Shown: positions 1 through 7,476, counted from the first letter of the stretch. The stretch: DNA of 19,800 nucleotides from Pusillimonas sp035515275 (GCF_035515275.1 NZ_DATJBQ010000088.1:1-19800), one strand, 5' to 3'. The notes: generated from the letters alone by a model not told the origin. Translations and numbers: made by a program.

Positions 1-1006
1 TCAATTCCTTCCTTCCGTCGATTTTCCTGCCTCGCGTCCACGCCGCAACCGCCACGACGATTTTTCGCGACGACTGGTCCGCGAGCATTCGCTCAGCGTC
101 GACGATTTCATCTACCCGGTGTTCGTCACCGAAGGCAGCAACGTGCGCCAGCCGGTACCCTCGATGCCCGAAGTGCTGCGCTACTCACCCGACACCCTGT
201 TGCACGTGGCCGAAGAGTGCGCAGAACTGGGTATTCCGGTGCTGGCCTTGTTTCCGGCCATCGAATCCAGGCTTAAAACCGCCGACGGCATCGAGGCCGC
301 CAACCCGGACGGCCTCATTCCCCGCACCGTGGCGGCAATCAAGCAACGTTTCCCCGAGCTGGGCGTGCTAACCGACGTAGCGCTTGACCCCTACACCAGC
401 CACGGCCAGGACGGGGTGATTGACGAGCACGGCTATGTGCTTAACGAGCCCACCACCGACATTCTGGTAAAACAGGCCCTGGTACAGGCCCAGGCGGGGG
501 TCGATATTGTGGCGCCCAGCGACATGATGGACGGCCGTATCGGCGCGGTACGCCAGGCGCTCGAGGCTGGCGGGCACATTCACACCCGCATCATGGCTTA
601 TTCGGCCAAGTATGCCAGCGCCTTTTACGGCCCGTTTCGCGACGCGGTAGGCTCGGCCGCGAACCTGGGCAAGTCAAGCAAGGCCACCTACCAGATGGAC
701 CCGGCCAACCGCAACGAGGCACTGCGCGAAGTCGCGGCCGACATTCGCGAAGGCGCCGACATGGTCATGGTCAAGCCCGGCATGCCCTACCTTGATGTAT
801 TGCGCGACGTAAAACAGGCGTTCGGCATGCCCACCTTTGCCTATCAGGTCAGCGGCGAGTACGCCATGATCAAGGCCGCCGCCGCCAACGGATGGCTGGA
901 CCACGACAAGGTCGTGATGGAATCGCTGCTGGCGTTCAAGCGCGCCGGCGGCGACGGCATTCTTACCTACTTCGCCATTCATGCGGCCAAACTGCTGAAG
1001 GCCTAA
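1..1006 (+). CDS. hemB: Delta-aminolevulinic acid dehydratase (porphobilinogen synthase), 5' end outside window
   Basis: Condenses two molecules of 5-aminolevulinate to porphobilinogen in cytosolic haem biosynthesis. The reading frame is open from base 2 with no start codon before a GTG at 119, yet the 39 codons before that GTG already read as the typical HemB N-terminus (R-P-R-R ... SRRLVREHSLSVDDFIYPVF). So the true start lies just upstream of the window, and about 334 residues of a roughly 337-residue protein are visible. The two active-site lysines are present: in YSAKYASAFYG (codon at 608-610) and the Schiff-base lysine in MVMVKPGMPYLD (codon at 773-775). The metal-site segment reads DVALDPYTSHGQDG, with aspartates where zinc-type enzymes have three cysteines, so this is the magnesium-type enzyme. 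It ends 4 bp from the convergent dsbD stop, with no terminator visible between them. Confidence 0.97.
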   Translation, partial: QFLPSVDFPASRPRRNRHDDFSRRLVREHSLSVDDFIYPVFVTEGSNVRQPVPSMPEVLRYSPDTLLHVAEECAELGIPVLALFPAIESRLKTADGIEAANPDGLIPRTVAAIKQRFPELGVLTDVALDPYTSHGQDGVIDEHGYVLNEPTTDILVKQALVQAQAGVDIVAPSDMMDGRIGAVRQALEAGGHIHTRIMAYSAKYASAFYGPFRDAVGSAANLGKSSKATYQMDPANRNEALREVAADIREGADMVMVKPGMPYLDVLRDVKQAFGMPTFAYQVSGEYAMIKAAAANGWLDHDKVVMESLLAFKRAGGDGILTYFAIHAAKLLKA

Positions 1007-1010
1007 ATAA

Positions 1011-3005
1011 TTAATCGCTCGCCTGCAGCACGCGATCAAGCACTGAGGCAAAGCGCGTGGCATTCTGAAAGCCGATCACGCGCTCTTGCATCTGCTGCCC
1101 GTCGCGATCAAAAAATATGATGCCGGGCGGGCCAAACAACTGAAAGCGCTTCAGCAGTTCGCGGTGTTCGGCGGTGTTGTCCGTAACATCGGCCTGCACC
1201 AACACGAACTTTTGCATGCGTTGCGCCACTTGCGGGTCGGTAAAGGTGAACCGTTCCATCTCTATGCACGACACGCACCAGTCGGCGTAGAAATCGAGCA
1301 ATACGGGTTTGTCGGCCTGGGCCACCAATTGCTCCAGCTGGGCCAAGGACGCTACCTTGGTAAACACCGGCACGACGGCCGTGCCGGGTGTGCCTGGCGC
1401 AACATTGGTCGCCGAAGCCGACTGCGCCGGGGTCGTAAACGGCGCCAACGGCTGGAACAGATCGCGCGAGCCTCCTGCCAAGCCCACCAGCAGCAGCACC
1501 GACCACACGGCCAGCATCAGCCCCGCCACCCGCAAGACACTGCGCCACAGCGCGCCCGCGCTCGTCAAGGGCTGGGCGGGGTCGCGCCCCTGGGCGCTGA
1601 ACGGGCGCAGCATGACGGCCGCGCACAAGGCCAGGAAGGCCCAGCCCGACATGCTCAGCCAGGACGGCACCACGGGTTGTACCATCCACCAGGCCGTGGC
1701 CAACAACAATAGACCGAAGAACTGCTTGACGCCTTCCATCCATGGCCCGGCGCGGGGGATCAGGGCACCCGAAGTAGCCCCAAGCACGAGCAGCAGCAGG
1801 CCCTGGCCCCAGGCCATGGCAAACAGCGCGCTGCCGCCCAGCACCACATCGCCGGTTTGAGAAATGAACAGCAATACGCCCGCCAACGGCGCGGCCACGC
1901 AAGGCCCGACGATCAACGCCGAGATCATGCCCATTAGAAAAGCACCACCCCAACTGCCACCCGGAATACGCGAGGCGCGCTGACTTAAACCGGCCTGAAA
2001 CCGGGCGGGCGCCTGGAAGGTGTAGACATCGAACATGGCCAGCGCCAGCAGGGCCAGCAACACGGCAAAAACAGACAGTACCCAGGGCGTTTGCAGCCAT
2101 GCCGCCAGGCCGGCGCCCACCAGCCCTGCCGCCACCCCCAGCGCGGTGTACACCAGGGACATACCCAGTACATAACTGGCGGCCAGCGCCAAGCCACGCC
2201 CGCGGCTCGGTCGGCCCGTGCGCTTTGCGTCGCCCGCCACCACGGCCAGCACAATGGGCACCATGGGCAATACACAAGGGGTAAAGGTAAGCAGCACGCC
2301 GAACAGCAAGGCAAGCCCGACCAGCTCGAACCAGCCTATGCCGGCCAAGTACTCGGCCAGGCCCGTGTCGGCCAGATCAAATACGCCGCCGGCTGCAGAT
2401 GCCGCAGCCGCGCCGGCCGCGTCTTCGTCACGCGGGGGCGGCACGCTGTCGGCCACCCACTCGCCCTGCGCCATATAGCCCAGGTCTGCCGGCACCAGTT
2501 GCAGATTGAAGGTCATGGGCGGGTAGCACAGCCCCGCATCGGCGCAGCCCTGACCCGTAATGGTTAACGGCACCGGCTGTTCAGCCCCTGCCTGCAAGGG
2601 CACGCGGATGGTGACCTGTCGGTGATAGACCTCCATGTTCTCGTCGAAGGTCGGGTCGTATTTGACGGTACCCCGTGGGAAGATAGCTTCGCCCACCACC
2701 GGCGCATCGGCCGCAAAACCAAAACGGTCGCGGTACATGTAATAGTCGGGAGCGATGCGAAAATGCACCTGAAGCTCTGTGGGGTTGACCATGGCGGCCG
2801 ACAACACAAAGGCTTCAGCCGGGTCCAGGTACTGGTCTTGGGCCTGCGCCTTACCCGAAAACAGGGCCAGGGCCAGTGTCAGCGACACCAGCAAGGCGGC
2901 CCACACTGCCCGGCCCCCCCCTTTAAAAGGCTTAAACCCGCAAGCCAGGAGCATGCGCGCCCATTCGTTGCTGTGCCGGCTTCCGGCGCTCAGCCTCGAT
3001 AACAT
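1011..3005 (-). CDS. dsbD: Thiol:disulfide interchange protein DsbD
   Basis: Moves electrons from cytoplasmic thioredoxin across the inner membrane to periplasmic DsbC/DsbG and cytochrome c maturation proteins. With the start at 3005 it has 664 residues. A signal sequence ends near AQA/QD (residues 53-57). The periplasmic N-terminal domain has the redox pair C154/C160 (GQGCADAGLCYPP). The membrane domain, about residues 225-510, has C244 (FTPCVLPMVP) and C369 (VGPCVAAPLAG). The C-terminal thioredoxin-like domain has CVSC at 577-580 and a cis-proline loop FGPPG near 624. All six catalytic cysteines are present. An in-frame start at 3071 would overlap cutA by 35 bp; the ATG at 3005 has a good ribosome site (AGGAAATACCAA-ATG) and leaves a 31-bp gap, so I chose it. 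Likely cotranscribed with cutA, a pairing common in related genomes. Confidence 0.96.
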   Translation of the reverse strand: MLSRLSAGSRHSNEWARMLLACGFKPFKGGGRAVWAALLVSLTLALALFSGKAQAQDQYLDPAEAFVLSAAMVNPTELQVHFRIAPDYYMYRDRFGFAADAPVVGEAIFPRGTVKYDPTFDENMEVYHRQVTIRVPLQAGAEQPVPLTITGQGCADAGLCYPPMTFNLQLVPADLGYMAQGEWVADSVPPPRDEDAAGAAAASAAGGVFDLADTGLAEYLAGIGWFELVGLALLFGVLLTFTPCVLPMVPIVLAVVAGDAKRTGRPSRGRGLALAASYVLGMSLVYTALGVAAGLVGAGLAAWLQTPWVLSVFAVLLALLALAMFDVYTFQAPARFQAGLSQRASRIPGGSWGGAFLMGMISALIVGPCVAAPLAGVLLFISQTGDVVLGGSALFAMAWGQGLLLLVLGATSGALIPRAGPWMEGVKQFFGLLLLATAWWMVQPVVPSWLSMSGWAFLALCAAVMLRPFSAQGRDPAQPLTSAGALWRSVLRVAGLMLAVWSVLLLVGLAGGSRDLFQPLAPFTTPAQSASATNVAPGTPGTAVVPVFTKVASLAQLEQLVAQADKPVLLDFYADWCVSCIEMERFTFTDPQVAQRMQKFVLVQADVTDNTAEHRELLKRFQLFGPPGIIFFDRDGQQMQERVIGFQNATRFASVLDRVLQASD

Positions 3006-3036
3006 TTGGTATTTCCTTTTTTGCCCGGTTGCGCCC

Positions 3037-3363
3037 TTACGGCGCCACGGATTGTTCGCGCACCCAGTCAAGATATGGCTGGGCTCCGCCGATTACCGGC
3101 ACGACCAGAATTTCAGGCACCTCGTAGGGGTGCAATTCGGTCAGGCGTGCAGTAACCGCCGGCAGCGCGGACTGTGTCGTTTTAATGACCAGGGGAATCT
3201 CTTCGGTGCCCTCAAGCTGACCCTTCCACATATACATGGACAAGACCGGCGCGCCAAGGTTCACGCAAGCGGCCAGATGCTCTTCGACCAACATGTGCGC
3301 AATGCGCTTGGCAAGTAAAAGATCGGGAGCATTACTAAGCACGACGACCACGTCTTGCGTCAT
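3037..3363 (-). CDS. cutA: Divalent cation tolerance protein CutA
   Basis: A small trimeric protein of the CutA1 family, linked to copper and other divalent-metal tolerance; its exact biochemical role is unsettled. The 108-residue length is typical. Family signatures visible: LAACVN (30-35), S-x-Y-x-W-x-G (42-48), EEIPLVIKTT (54-63), the highly conserved HPYEVPEI (78-85) and YLDWV near the C-terminus. The start ATG at 3363 has a G-rich ribosome site (GGGGTGG) just upstream. It is followed after 31 bp by dsbD on the same strand, and the two probably share a transcript. E. coli also carries cutA next to dsbD, which supports the context. No convincing promoter was found in the 136 bp upstream. 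Confidence 0.95.
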   Translation of the reverse strand: MTQDVVVVLSNAPDLLLAKRIAHMLVEEHLAACVNLGAPVLSMYMWKGQLEGTEEIPLVIKTTQSALPAVTARLTELHPYEVPEILVVPVIGGAQPYLDWVREQSVAP

Positions 3364-3499
3364 GGGCCCACCCCGAAAGTTGTAAAAGCCCTATTTTACT
3401 GGTTTGTCGCCGTAACGACCCAGGGGATGCCGGCAGGCGCCACAAAGCCGCAGCAGCCGTCGGTGCTGGACTGGAGCATCGACATGCCGCAGGAAAGAA

Positions 3500-4402
3500 T
3501 CAGGTCGGGCTGAGGATCATCTGCACGACGGCGCGGCACAGCTCGCTTTCGGGCTTGGCCAGCTCACAGAGCAGATCGAAGTGATTGCATTGCGGTACCG
3601 GCACCTGCTGCACCTGCAGCCCAGCCTGACGGCAAGCTGCTTCGTACACCCGTGTCTGGTGTTTAAAACCTTCGGTTTCAAGGCCGCCCACGGCAAGCAC
3701 GATTGGCAGCCCGGCACGGGGCAAATGGTAAAGAGGGCTTACGCGAGGCGTCTGATCGGCGTGCAGTTGCAGCCACTCGTTGGGGGCGATGTCGCACAGG
3801 GGCGCAAGCTCGTACAAGCCACTTAGCCCCACCAGCCCCTTGACCACATCTTGCGGCAAATCGTAGGCATCGGTCCACCCCTTGGCAGCCGCCATACCGG
3901 CCAGGTGCGCGCCGGCCGAACTACCGCCGATAAAAATTCGGCGGGTATCCAGACCATAGGCGCCGGCATGCCGGTAAAGCCAGGCCACCGCGCTGCGCAC
4001 CTGGCGCACCACTTCGGCCAGCGTGGCTTCGGGCAATAAGGTGTATTCGAGCGTGCAAACGGCGACCCCGGCCTGGGTGAACGCCTTGGCCATTATGGGC
4101 GCGTCTTCTTTGGTTTGCGAGCGCCAGTATCCGCCATGAATGAACACAAAGACCGGCGCAGGCGCGGCGACCGCCACTGTTGGAAAGATATCAAGGCGTT
4201 CGGCCCTGGATTGGCCGTATTGCAGATCGTAGATGCCCACGCAGTCGCGGTTGACCTCGCGCGCCAGGCGGGCGTACTCGGCCACGCAAGCGTCAAAGTC
4301 GGGCACCGAGCCCCGGGCATCGTACTGCTTGCCCCTTTGGGCCAGATCGGCAAAGTATAAGTCTGCCGTTTCGGCTTGAACTGCATGCACGCCCTGATTC
4401 AC
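3500..4402 (-). CDS. Alpha/beta hydrolase, arylformamidase/carboxylesterase-like
   Basis: A soluble alpha/beta-hydrolase of 300 residues with no signal peptide. Visible motifs: the oxyanion-hole motif HGGYW (89-93), which is shared with kynurenine formamidase-like enzymes; the nucleophile elbow G-S-S-A-G (160-164, Ser162); the GGLETEGF segment (239-246), which supplies the acid position in this group; and the catalytic His274 in CNHFD. A complete triad is therefore plausible. The substrate is unknown: ester or formamide hydrolysis is inferred from the family. The start is GTG at 4402 with only a weak G-rich ribosome site, so it is less certain than the rest. It lies 15 bp after the substrate-binding protein gene and is probably cotranscribed with it, suggesting it acts on the imported compound or on a breakdown product. 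Confidence 0.85.
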   Translation of the reverse strand: MNQGVHAVQAETADLYFADLAQRGKQYDARGSVPDFDACVAEYARLAREVNRDCVGIYDLQYGQSRAERLDIFPTVAVAAPAPVFVFIHGGYWRSQTKEDAPIMAKAFTQAGVAVCTLEYTLLPEATLAEVVRQVRSAVAWLYRHAGAYGLDTRRIFIGGSSAGAHLAGMAAAKGWTDAYDLPQDVVKGLVGLSGLYELAPLCDIAPNEWLQLHADQTPRVSPLYHLPRAGLPIVLAVGGLETEGFKHQTRVYEAACRQAGLQVQQVPVPQCNHFDLLCELAKPESELCRAVVQMILSPT

Positions 4403-4417
4403 CCTTAAACCCCCGGC

Positions 4418-5596
4418 TTACATCTGACATTCGGCCGCGAACGCGTCCTTTTGATTGCTGAGCACTTTGGACATGACGGTGGGCATCAACTGGCCATCGG
4501 CGTTGCGTTCGATCTTGGTCAGATAGTAGTCTTGAATCGGATGCTGGTTCGTGTCAAAGGCAAAGTTTCCACGTACCGACTTGAAATCAGCCCTTTTCAA
4601 TGCCGCGCGGAACTCGTCAGCGCGGTCGAGGTCGCCATCCACCGCCTGAAGGGCAGAGGCAATCAGGCGGGCCGTGTCGTACGCCAGCGCGCCGTAATGC
4701 GTGGGCACCCGACCGTAGGCCTTCTTGAAGTCTTCAACGAATTGCTTGCTTTCAGGCACATCAAGCAGCGGCGACCAAAGGGCCGTCGAATACACGCCTT
4801 CGGCGGCATCGCCGGTGGCCTGGATCATGCGCAAGTCCATCGAAAAAACCGGCAAGAACATGGGAATGGTTTTGTTCATCCCCGAGTTGGCGAACTGCTT
4901 GGCAAAGTTAATGCCCGCACCGCCCGGGTGAAACTGATAGATGGCGTCCGGCGCAAGCTCGCGCAAGCGCGCCAGCTCGACCGAAAAGTCGGATTGATCC
5001 AGTTTGGTGTAGATTTCGACCGCCACCTTACCCTCGTACAGGCGCTTGAACCCTTCGAGTGCATCGCGGCCGGCCTGGTAGCTGGGCGCCAGCAAGGCTA
5101 CGTTCTTGAAGCCCTGCTCGGTTGCTGCACGTCCGGCGGCAGCGTGCAACGAGGTGTTTTCAAACGAGGCGACAAAGTAATTCTTGTCGCAGCGCTTGCC
5201 GGCAAACTGCGACGGGCCCGCATTGAGGCTGACGTAAAAAGCGCCTTGCTTAAGAATCGCCGGCGCGGCGGCCATCAACACGTTCGAAAAGTTGATGCCG
5301 GTGAAAAGCTGTATGCCTTCCTGCAGCATTTTTTCGGCCGACTGCTTGCCCGTGGCGGGCTTCAGGCCGTCGTCTTCCAGCACCATTTCAACGGGGACAC
5401 CGCCTAACTTGCCGCCGCCCTGGTCGATGGCCAGCTTGAACGCGTCGCGCTGGTCTTCGCCGATATAGCCGGCCGGCGTGGACAAGGTGGTAATAAAGCC
5501 GATGCGTACCGGCTTTGACGTCTCGGCGGCGGAAGCCGAGGCCAGGCTGAGTGTGCCCAGGCAGGCCAATGAGGCAATTGCGATCTTCTTGAACAT
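4418..5596 (-). CDS. ABC transporter periplasmic substrate-binding protein, branched-chain amino acid (LivJ-like) type
   Basis: A 392-residue type I periplasmic binding protein (Peripla_BP_6 family). A Sec signal peptide, MFKKIAIASL followed by a hydrophobic stretch, ends near ASA/AET (residues 21-25). The mature protein starts VRIGFITTLSTPAGYIG and has EDDGLKP...KMLQEGIQLFTGINFS, typical of LivJ-like proteins that bind amino acids, urea or aromatic acids. Two cysteines are present (GKRCDKN and the C-terminal AECQM). The ribosome site GGAG lies only a few bases before the ATG at 5596. No permease or ATPase gene is in the window, so it is an orphan binding protein here and must use transport components encoded elsewhere. 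The ligand cannot be named; the partner hydrolase hints at an aromatic or amide/ester compound (inference). Confidence 0.88.
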   Translation of the reverse strand: MFKKIAIASLACLGTLSLASASAAETSKPVRIGFITTLSTPAGYIGEDQRDAFKLAIDQGGGKLGGVPVEMVLEDDGLKPATGKQSAEKMLQEGIQLFTGINFSNVLMAAAPAILKQGAFYVSLNAGPSQFAGKRCDKNYFVASFENTSLHAAAGRAATEQGFKNVALLAPSYQAGRDALEGFKRLYEGKVAVEIYTKLDQSDFSVELARLRELAPDAIYQFHPGGAGINFAKQFANSGMNKTIPMFLPVFSMDLRMIQATGDAAEGVYSTALWSPLLDVPESKQFVEDFKKAYGRVPTHYGALAYDTARLIASALQAVDGDLDRADEFRAALKRADFKSVRGNFAFDTNQHPIQDYYLTKIERNADGQLMPTVMSKVLSNQKDAFAAECQM

Positions 5597-5703
5597 GTCT
5601 CCATCCCAAATTAGGTGTTGCTTGACTGGTAACCGCGACGTATGGCCTGTAGGGCGCCACCGAAGGTGGCCGCAGCGCGCTTAATGTACACAGGAAAGCG
5701 ATT

Positions 5704-5746
5704 TTATAAAATAATATTTTCATCGAAATTCTAATTTATTTTATAA
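5704..5746. promoter_or_regulatory. 11-bp inverted repeat, operator-like, around the binding-protein promoter
   Basis: The arm TTATAAAATAA (5704-5714) and the arm TTATTTTATAA (5736-5746) are perfect reverse complements separated by 21 bp. One arm falls in the spacer of the promoter candidate and the other falls just downstream of its expected start. That placement fits a binding site for a dimeric or looping regulator. The arms are pure A/T, so a chance match in an AT-rich stretch cannot be excluded. Confidence 0.4.
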
Positions 5747-5756
5747 GGCATCACAA
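5728..5756 (-). promoter_or_regulatory. Sigma70-type promoter candidate for the binding-protein/hydrolase unit
   Basis: On the minus strand, TTGTGA (5756-5751, 4 of 6 to the -35 consensus) is followed by exactly 17 bp and then TAGAAT (5733-5728, 5 of 6 to the -10 consensus). Transcription would begin near 5721 and leave a leader of about 125 nt before the ATG at 5596. It lies downstream of the ribosomal operon terminator, so the binding-protein unit should be independently expressed. Confidence 0.5.
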
Positions 5757-5864
5757 GCTGCCTTTTTGCACGGGTTACAACCGAAGGTAGCGGCCCCGTT
5801 CCACTCGCAGTCGGGCACGGCGCCCGGCCAGCCCATGCCCAATTCGGGCTGGGAACACCAAATA

Positions 5865-5905
5865 AAAAACCCCGCCTACGGAACATATCCGAAGACGGGG
5901 TTTTT
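5865..5905 (-). terminator. Rho-independent terminator after rplQ
   Basis: AAAAACCCCG (5865-5874) pairs with CGGGGTTTTT (5896-5905). An inner CGGA/TCCG pairing extends the stem, and the U-tract follows in the leftward direction. It starts about 49 bp after the rplQ stop and closes the ribosomal operon. The A-tract on the other side makes it formally bidirectional. Confidence 0.9.
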
Positions 5906-5953
5906 GAACTGCGTGTTTAACTCGTTGCGCTACTGCTTGCGCGACGGCAAACC

Positions 5954-6340
5954 TTATTCTGCGTCGGACTCTTCTTCGACTTCTGGGCGGTCGACCAGTT
6001 CGATGAAGGCCATGGGCGCGTTGTCGCCCTGGCGAAAGCCCATTTTCAGTACGCGGGTATAGCCGCCGTTACGCTCTTTGTAGCGGGGGCCGACCACGTC
6101 GAACAACTTGGCCACGGCGTCGCGGTCGCGCAGGCGAGCAAAAGCCAGACGCTTGTTGGCGACGGTGGGCTCTTTACCAAGGGTGATAAGAGGCTCGACC
6201 ACGCGGCGCAATTCTTTTGCCTTGGGCAAGGTGGTTTTGATGGCTTCGTGGGTAAGCAACGAAACAGCCATGTTGCGGAACATAGCCAAACGATGGCTGC
6301 TGGTGCGATTTAGTTTACGCAGGCCACTACGGTGACGCAT
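5954..6340 (-). CDS. rplQ: 50S ribosomal protein L17
   Basis: A large-subunit ribosomal protein lying near the peptide exit tunnel. It has 128 residues, starting MRHRSGLRKLNRTSSHR, the family signature, and containing NMAVSLLTHEAIKTTLPKAKELR. The C-terminus is acidic (EVEEESDAE). The ATG at 6340 has a good ribosome site (AAAGGAAATCATC-ATG). It is the last gene of the alpha operon, separated from rpoA by 149 bp that contain a terminator-like hairpin, and is followed by the strong operon terminator. Confidence 0.98.
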   Translation of the reverse strand: MRHRSGLRKLNRTSSHRLAMFRNMAVSLLTHEAIKTTLPKAKELRRVVEPLITLGKEPTVANKRLAFARLRDRDAVAKLFDVVGPRYKERNGGYTRVLKMGFRQGDNAPMAFIELVDRPEVEEESDAE

Positions 6341-6367
6341 GATGATTTCCTTTGAATCTTAAATTAA

Positions 6368-6384
6368 GCAAAGCGCTGCTTTGC
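6368..6384 (-). other. Short perfect hairpin upstream of rplQ
   Basis: GCAAAGC and GCTTTGC form a 7-bp stem with a 3-base loop, 27 bp before the rplQ start and just upstream of its ribosome site. It could shape translation or mRNA processing. No function is established. Confidence 0.4.
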
Positions 6385-6445
6385 GGTTAGCCGGCTCTTC
6401 TATCAGACTGGCTGCGGGCCGGATCAAGGGGCAAAACTATACACG

Positions 6446-6482
6446 AAAAACCATGGCCTGCGCAGCCAAATGCACAGGCCAT
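6446..6482 (-). terminator. Terminator-like hairpin between rpoA and rplQ
   Basis: Reading the minus strand, 7 bases after the rpoA stop, ATGGCCTGTGC (6482-6472) pairs with GCGCAGGCCAT (6463-6453): an 11-bp stem with one U-G pair and an 8-base loop. GGTTTTT follows directly. It resembles an intrinsic terminator inside the operon, so it may partially terminate transcription or protect the rpoA 3' end. Confidence 0.5.
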
Positions 6483-6489
6483 TTACAAC

Positions 6490-7476
6490 TTAAGGACGCT
6501 CGAGACCCAGGGGCGGCCAGTTCTCGAGCTTCATGCCCAAGGTCAGGCCGCGTGCGGCAAGAACTTCTTTGATTTCGTTAAGCGACTTGCGACCCAGGTT
6601 GGGGGTTTTAAGGAGCTCGTTTTCGGTGCGCTGGATAAGATCACCGATGTAGTAGATGTTTTCGGCCTTGAGGCAGTTGGCCGAACGCACGGTAAGCTCC
6701 AGGTCGTCGACCGGGCGCAGCAACACCGGATCAATCTGCGGCGCGCCGCGAACAGGGGCCTCGTACGAATCGCCGACGCCTTCAAGCGCGGCAAACACCG
6801 AGATCTGGTCCATAAGAATACGGGCCGACTGGCGAACCGCTTCTTCGGGCGAGATGACACCGTTGGTTTCGATATCGAGCACGAGTTTATCGAGGTCGGT
6901 ACGCTGCTCTACCCTGGCGCTTTCAACCGCGTAGCTGACACGGCGCACAGGGCTGTACGATGCGTCGAGTACGATGCGGCCGATGGTGTGGGCGCGATCG
7001 TCGACCAGGGCGCGCACGTTGCCGGGCACGTAGCCACGGCCTTGCTCGACCTTGATGTGGACTTCGAGTTTACCGGCGTCAGTGAGCGTGGCAATAACGT
7101 GATCGGGGTTGATGATTTCAACGTCGTGCGGAAGCTCGATGTCGGCGGCGGTAACCACGCCGGCGCCTTCTTTGCGCAGGACCAGATTCACATCGTCGCG
7201 GTTATGCAGCTTGAACACCACGCCTTTCAGGTTAAGCAAGATGTCGACGACGTCTTCGCGCACACCTGCAATGGTGGAGTACTCGTGTACGACACCCGTT
7301 ATCTGTACCTCGGTCGGCGCATAGCCGGTCATGGAGGACAGCAGGATGCGACGCAGGGCGTTACCCAGCGTATGGCCGTAGCCACGCTCGAACGGCTCCA
7401 TGATGACGCGAGCATGGTTTTTGCCGACGGGCTCGACTTCGATAGAACGGGGTTTAAGAAAACCTTGAGACGACAT
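6490..7476 (-). CDS. rpoA: DNA-directed RNA polymerase subunit alpha
   Basis: The alpha subunit dimerises to start assembly of RNA polymerase, and its C-terminal domain contacts UP elements and activators. It has 328 residues, the usual betaproteobacterial length. The N-terminal assembly domain (about 1-230) contains MEPFERGYGHTLGNALRRIL and the STIAGVREDVVDILLNLK segment. The C-terminal domain (about 245-328) contains RSANCLKAENIYYIGDLIQR and LLKTPNLGRKSLNEIKE, the DNA- and activator-contacting helices. The ribosome site AAAAGGAACACAC precedes the ATG at 7476. Unlike other genes in the cluster, it is set apart from rpsD and rplQ by about 150 bp on each side, both gaps containing strong hairpins, which suggests its level is tuned separately from the ribosomal proteins (inference). 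Confidence 0.99.
   Translation of the reverse strand: MSSQGFLKPRSIEVEPVGKNHARVIMEPFERGYGHTLGNALRRILLSSMTGYAPTEVQITGVVHEYSTIAGVREDVVDILLNLKGVVFKLHNRDDVNLVLRKEGAGVVTAADIELPHDVEIINPDHVIATLTDAGKLEVHIKVEQGRGYVPGNVRALVDDRAHTIGRIVLDASYSPVRRVSYAVESARVEQRTDLDKLVLDIETNGVISPEEAVRQSARILMDQISVFAALEGVGDSYEAPVRGAPQIDPVLLRPVDDLELTVRSANCLKAENIYYIGDLIQRTENELLKTPNLGRKSLNEIKEVLAARGLTLGMKLENWPPLGLERP

Larger units (their letters stand above)
5597..5953. other. Intergenic region between the binding-protein gene and rplQ
   Basis: These 357 bp hold no credible gene. From left to right on the + strand: a small perfect hairpin (5656-5670, 6-bp stem, 3-base loop) in the presumed 5' leader of the binding-protein gene; an AT-rich segment (5701-5747) with a promoter candidate and an 11-bp inverted repeat; a second hairpin (arms 5828-5834 and 5846-5852); and the terminator of the ribosomal operon (5865-5905). 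Each of the main elements is listed separately. Confidence 0.8.

Noticed and set aside
1086..2567. Several long plus-strand open frames opposite dsbD.
   Set aside because: They are rich in Arg, His, Gln and Pro, have no family features, and lie antisense to an intact, well-recognised gene; they result from high GC content.
3005..3071. Longer DsbD start at 3071.
   Set aside because: It would overlap cutA by 35 bp and add a non-family leader; the ATG at 3005 has a better ribosome site.
3396..3485. Small minus-strand frame of 29 codons (from ATG 3485), with GC-rich third positions and an open extension back into the hydrolase gene; reads CGMSMLQSSTDGCCGFVAP and onward.
   Set aside because: No ribosome site, no recognised family, and the hydrolase ends normally in another frame, so a frameshifted tail is not needed. 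The coding-like look may be chance in GC-rich DNA.
4451..5407. A 318-codon plus-strand open frame opposite the binding-protein gene.
   Set aside because: It is the antisense shadow of the clear LivJ-type protein and has no domain or ribosome site of its own.
5865..5905. Considered as part of a CRISPR-like or repeat element because of the adjacent hairpins.
   Set aside because: There is a single copy with a classic stem and U-tract, so it is a terminator; no CRISPR array, insertion sequence, tRNA or rRNA was found anywhere in the window.
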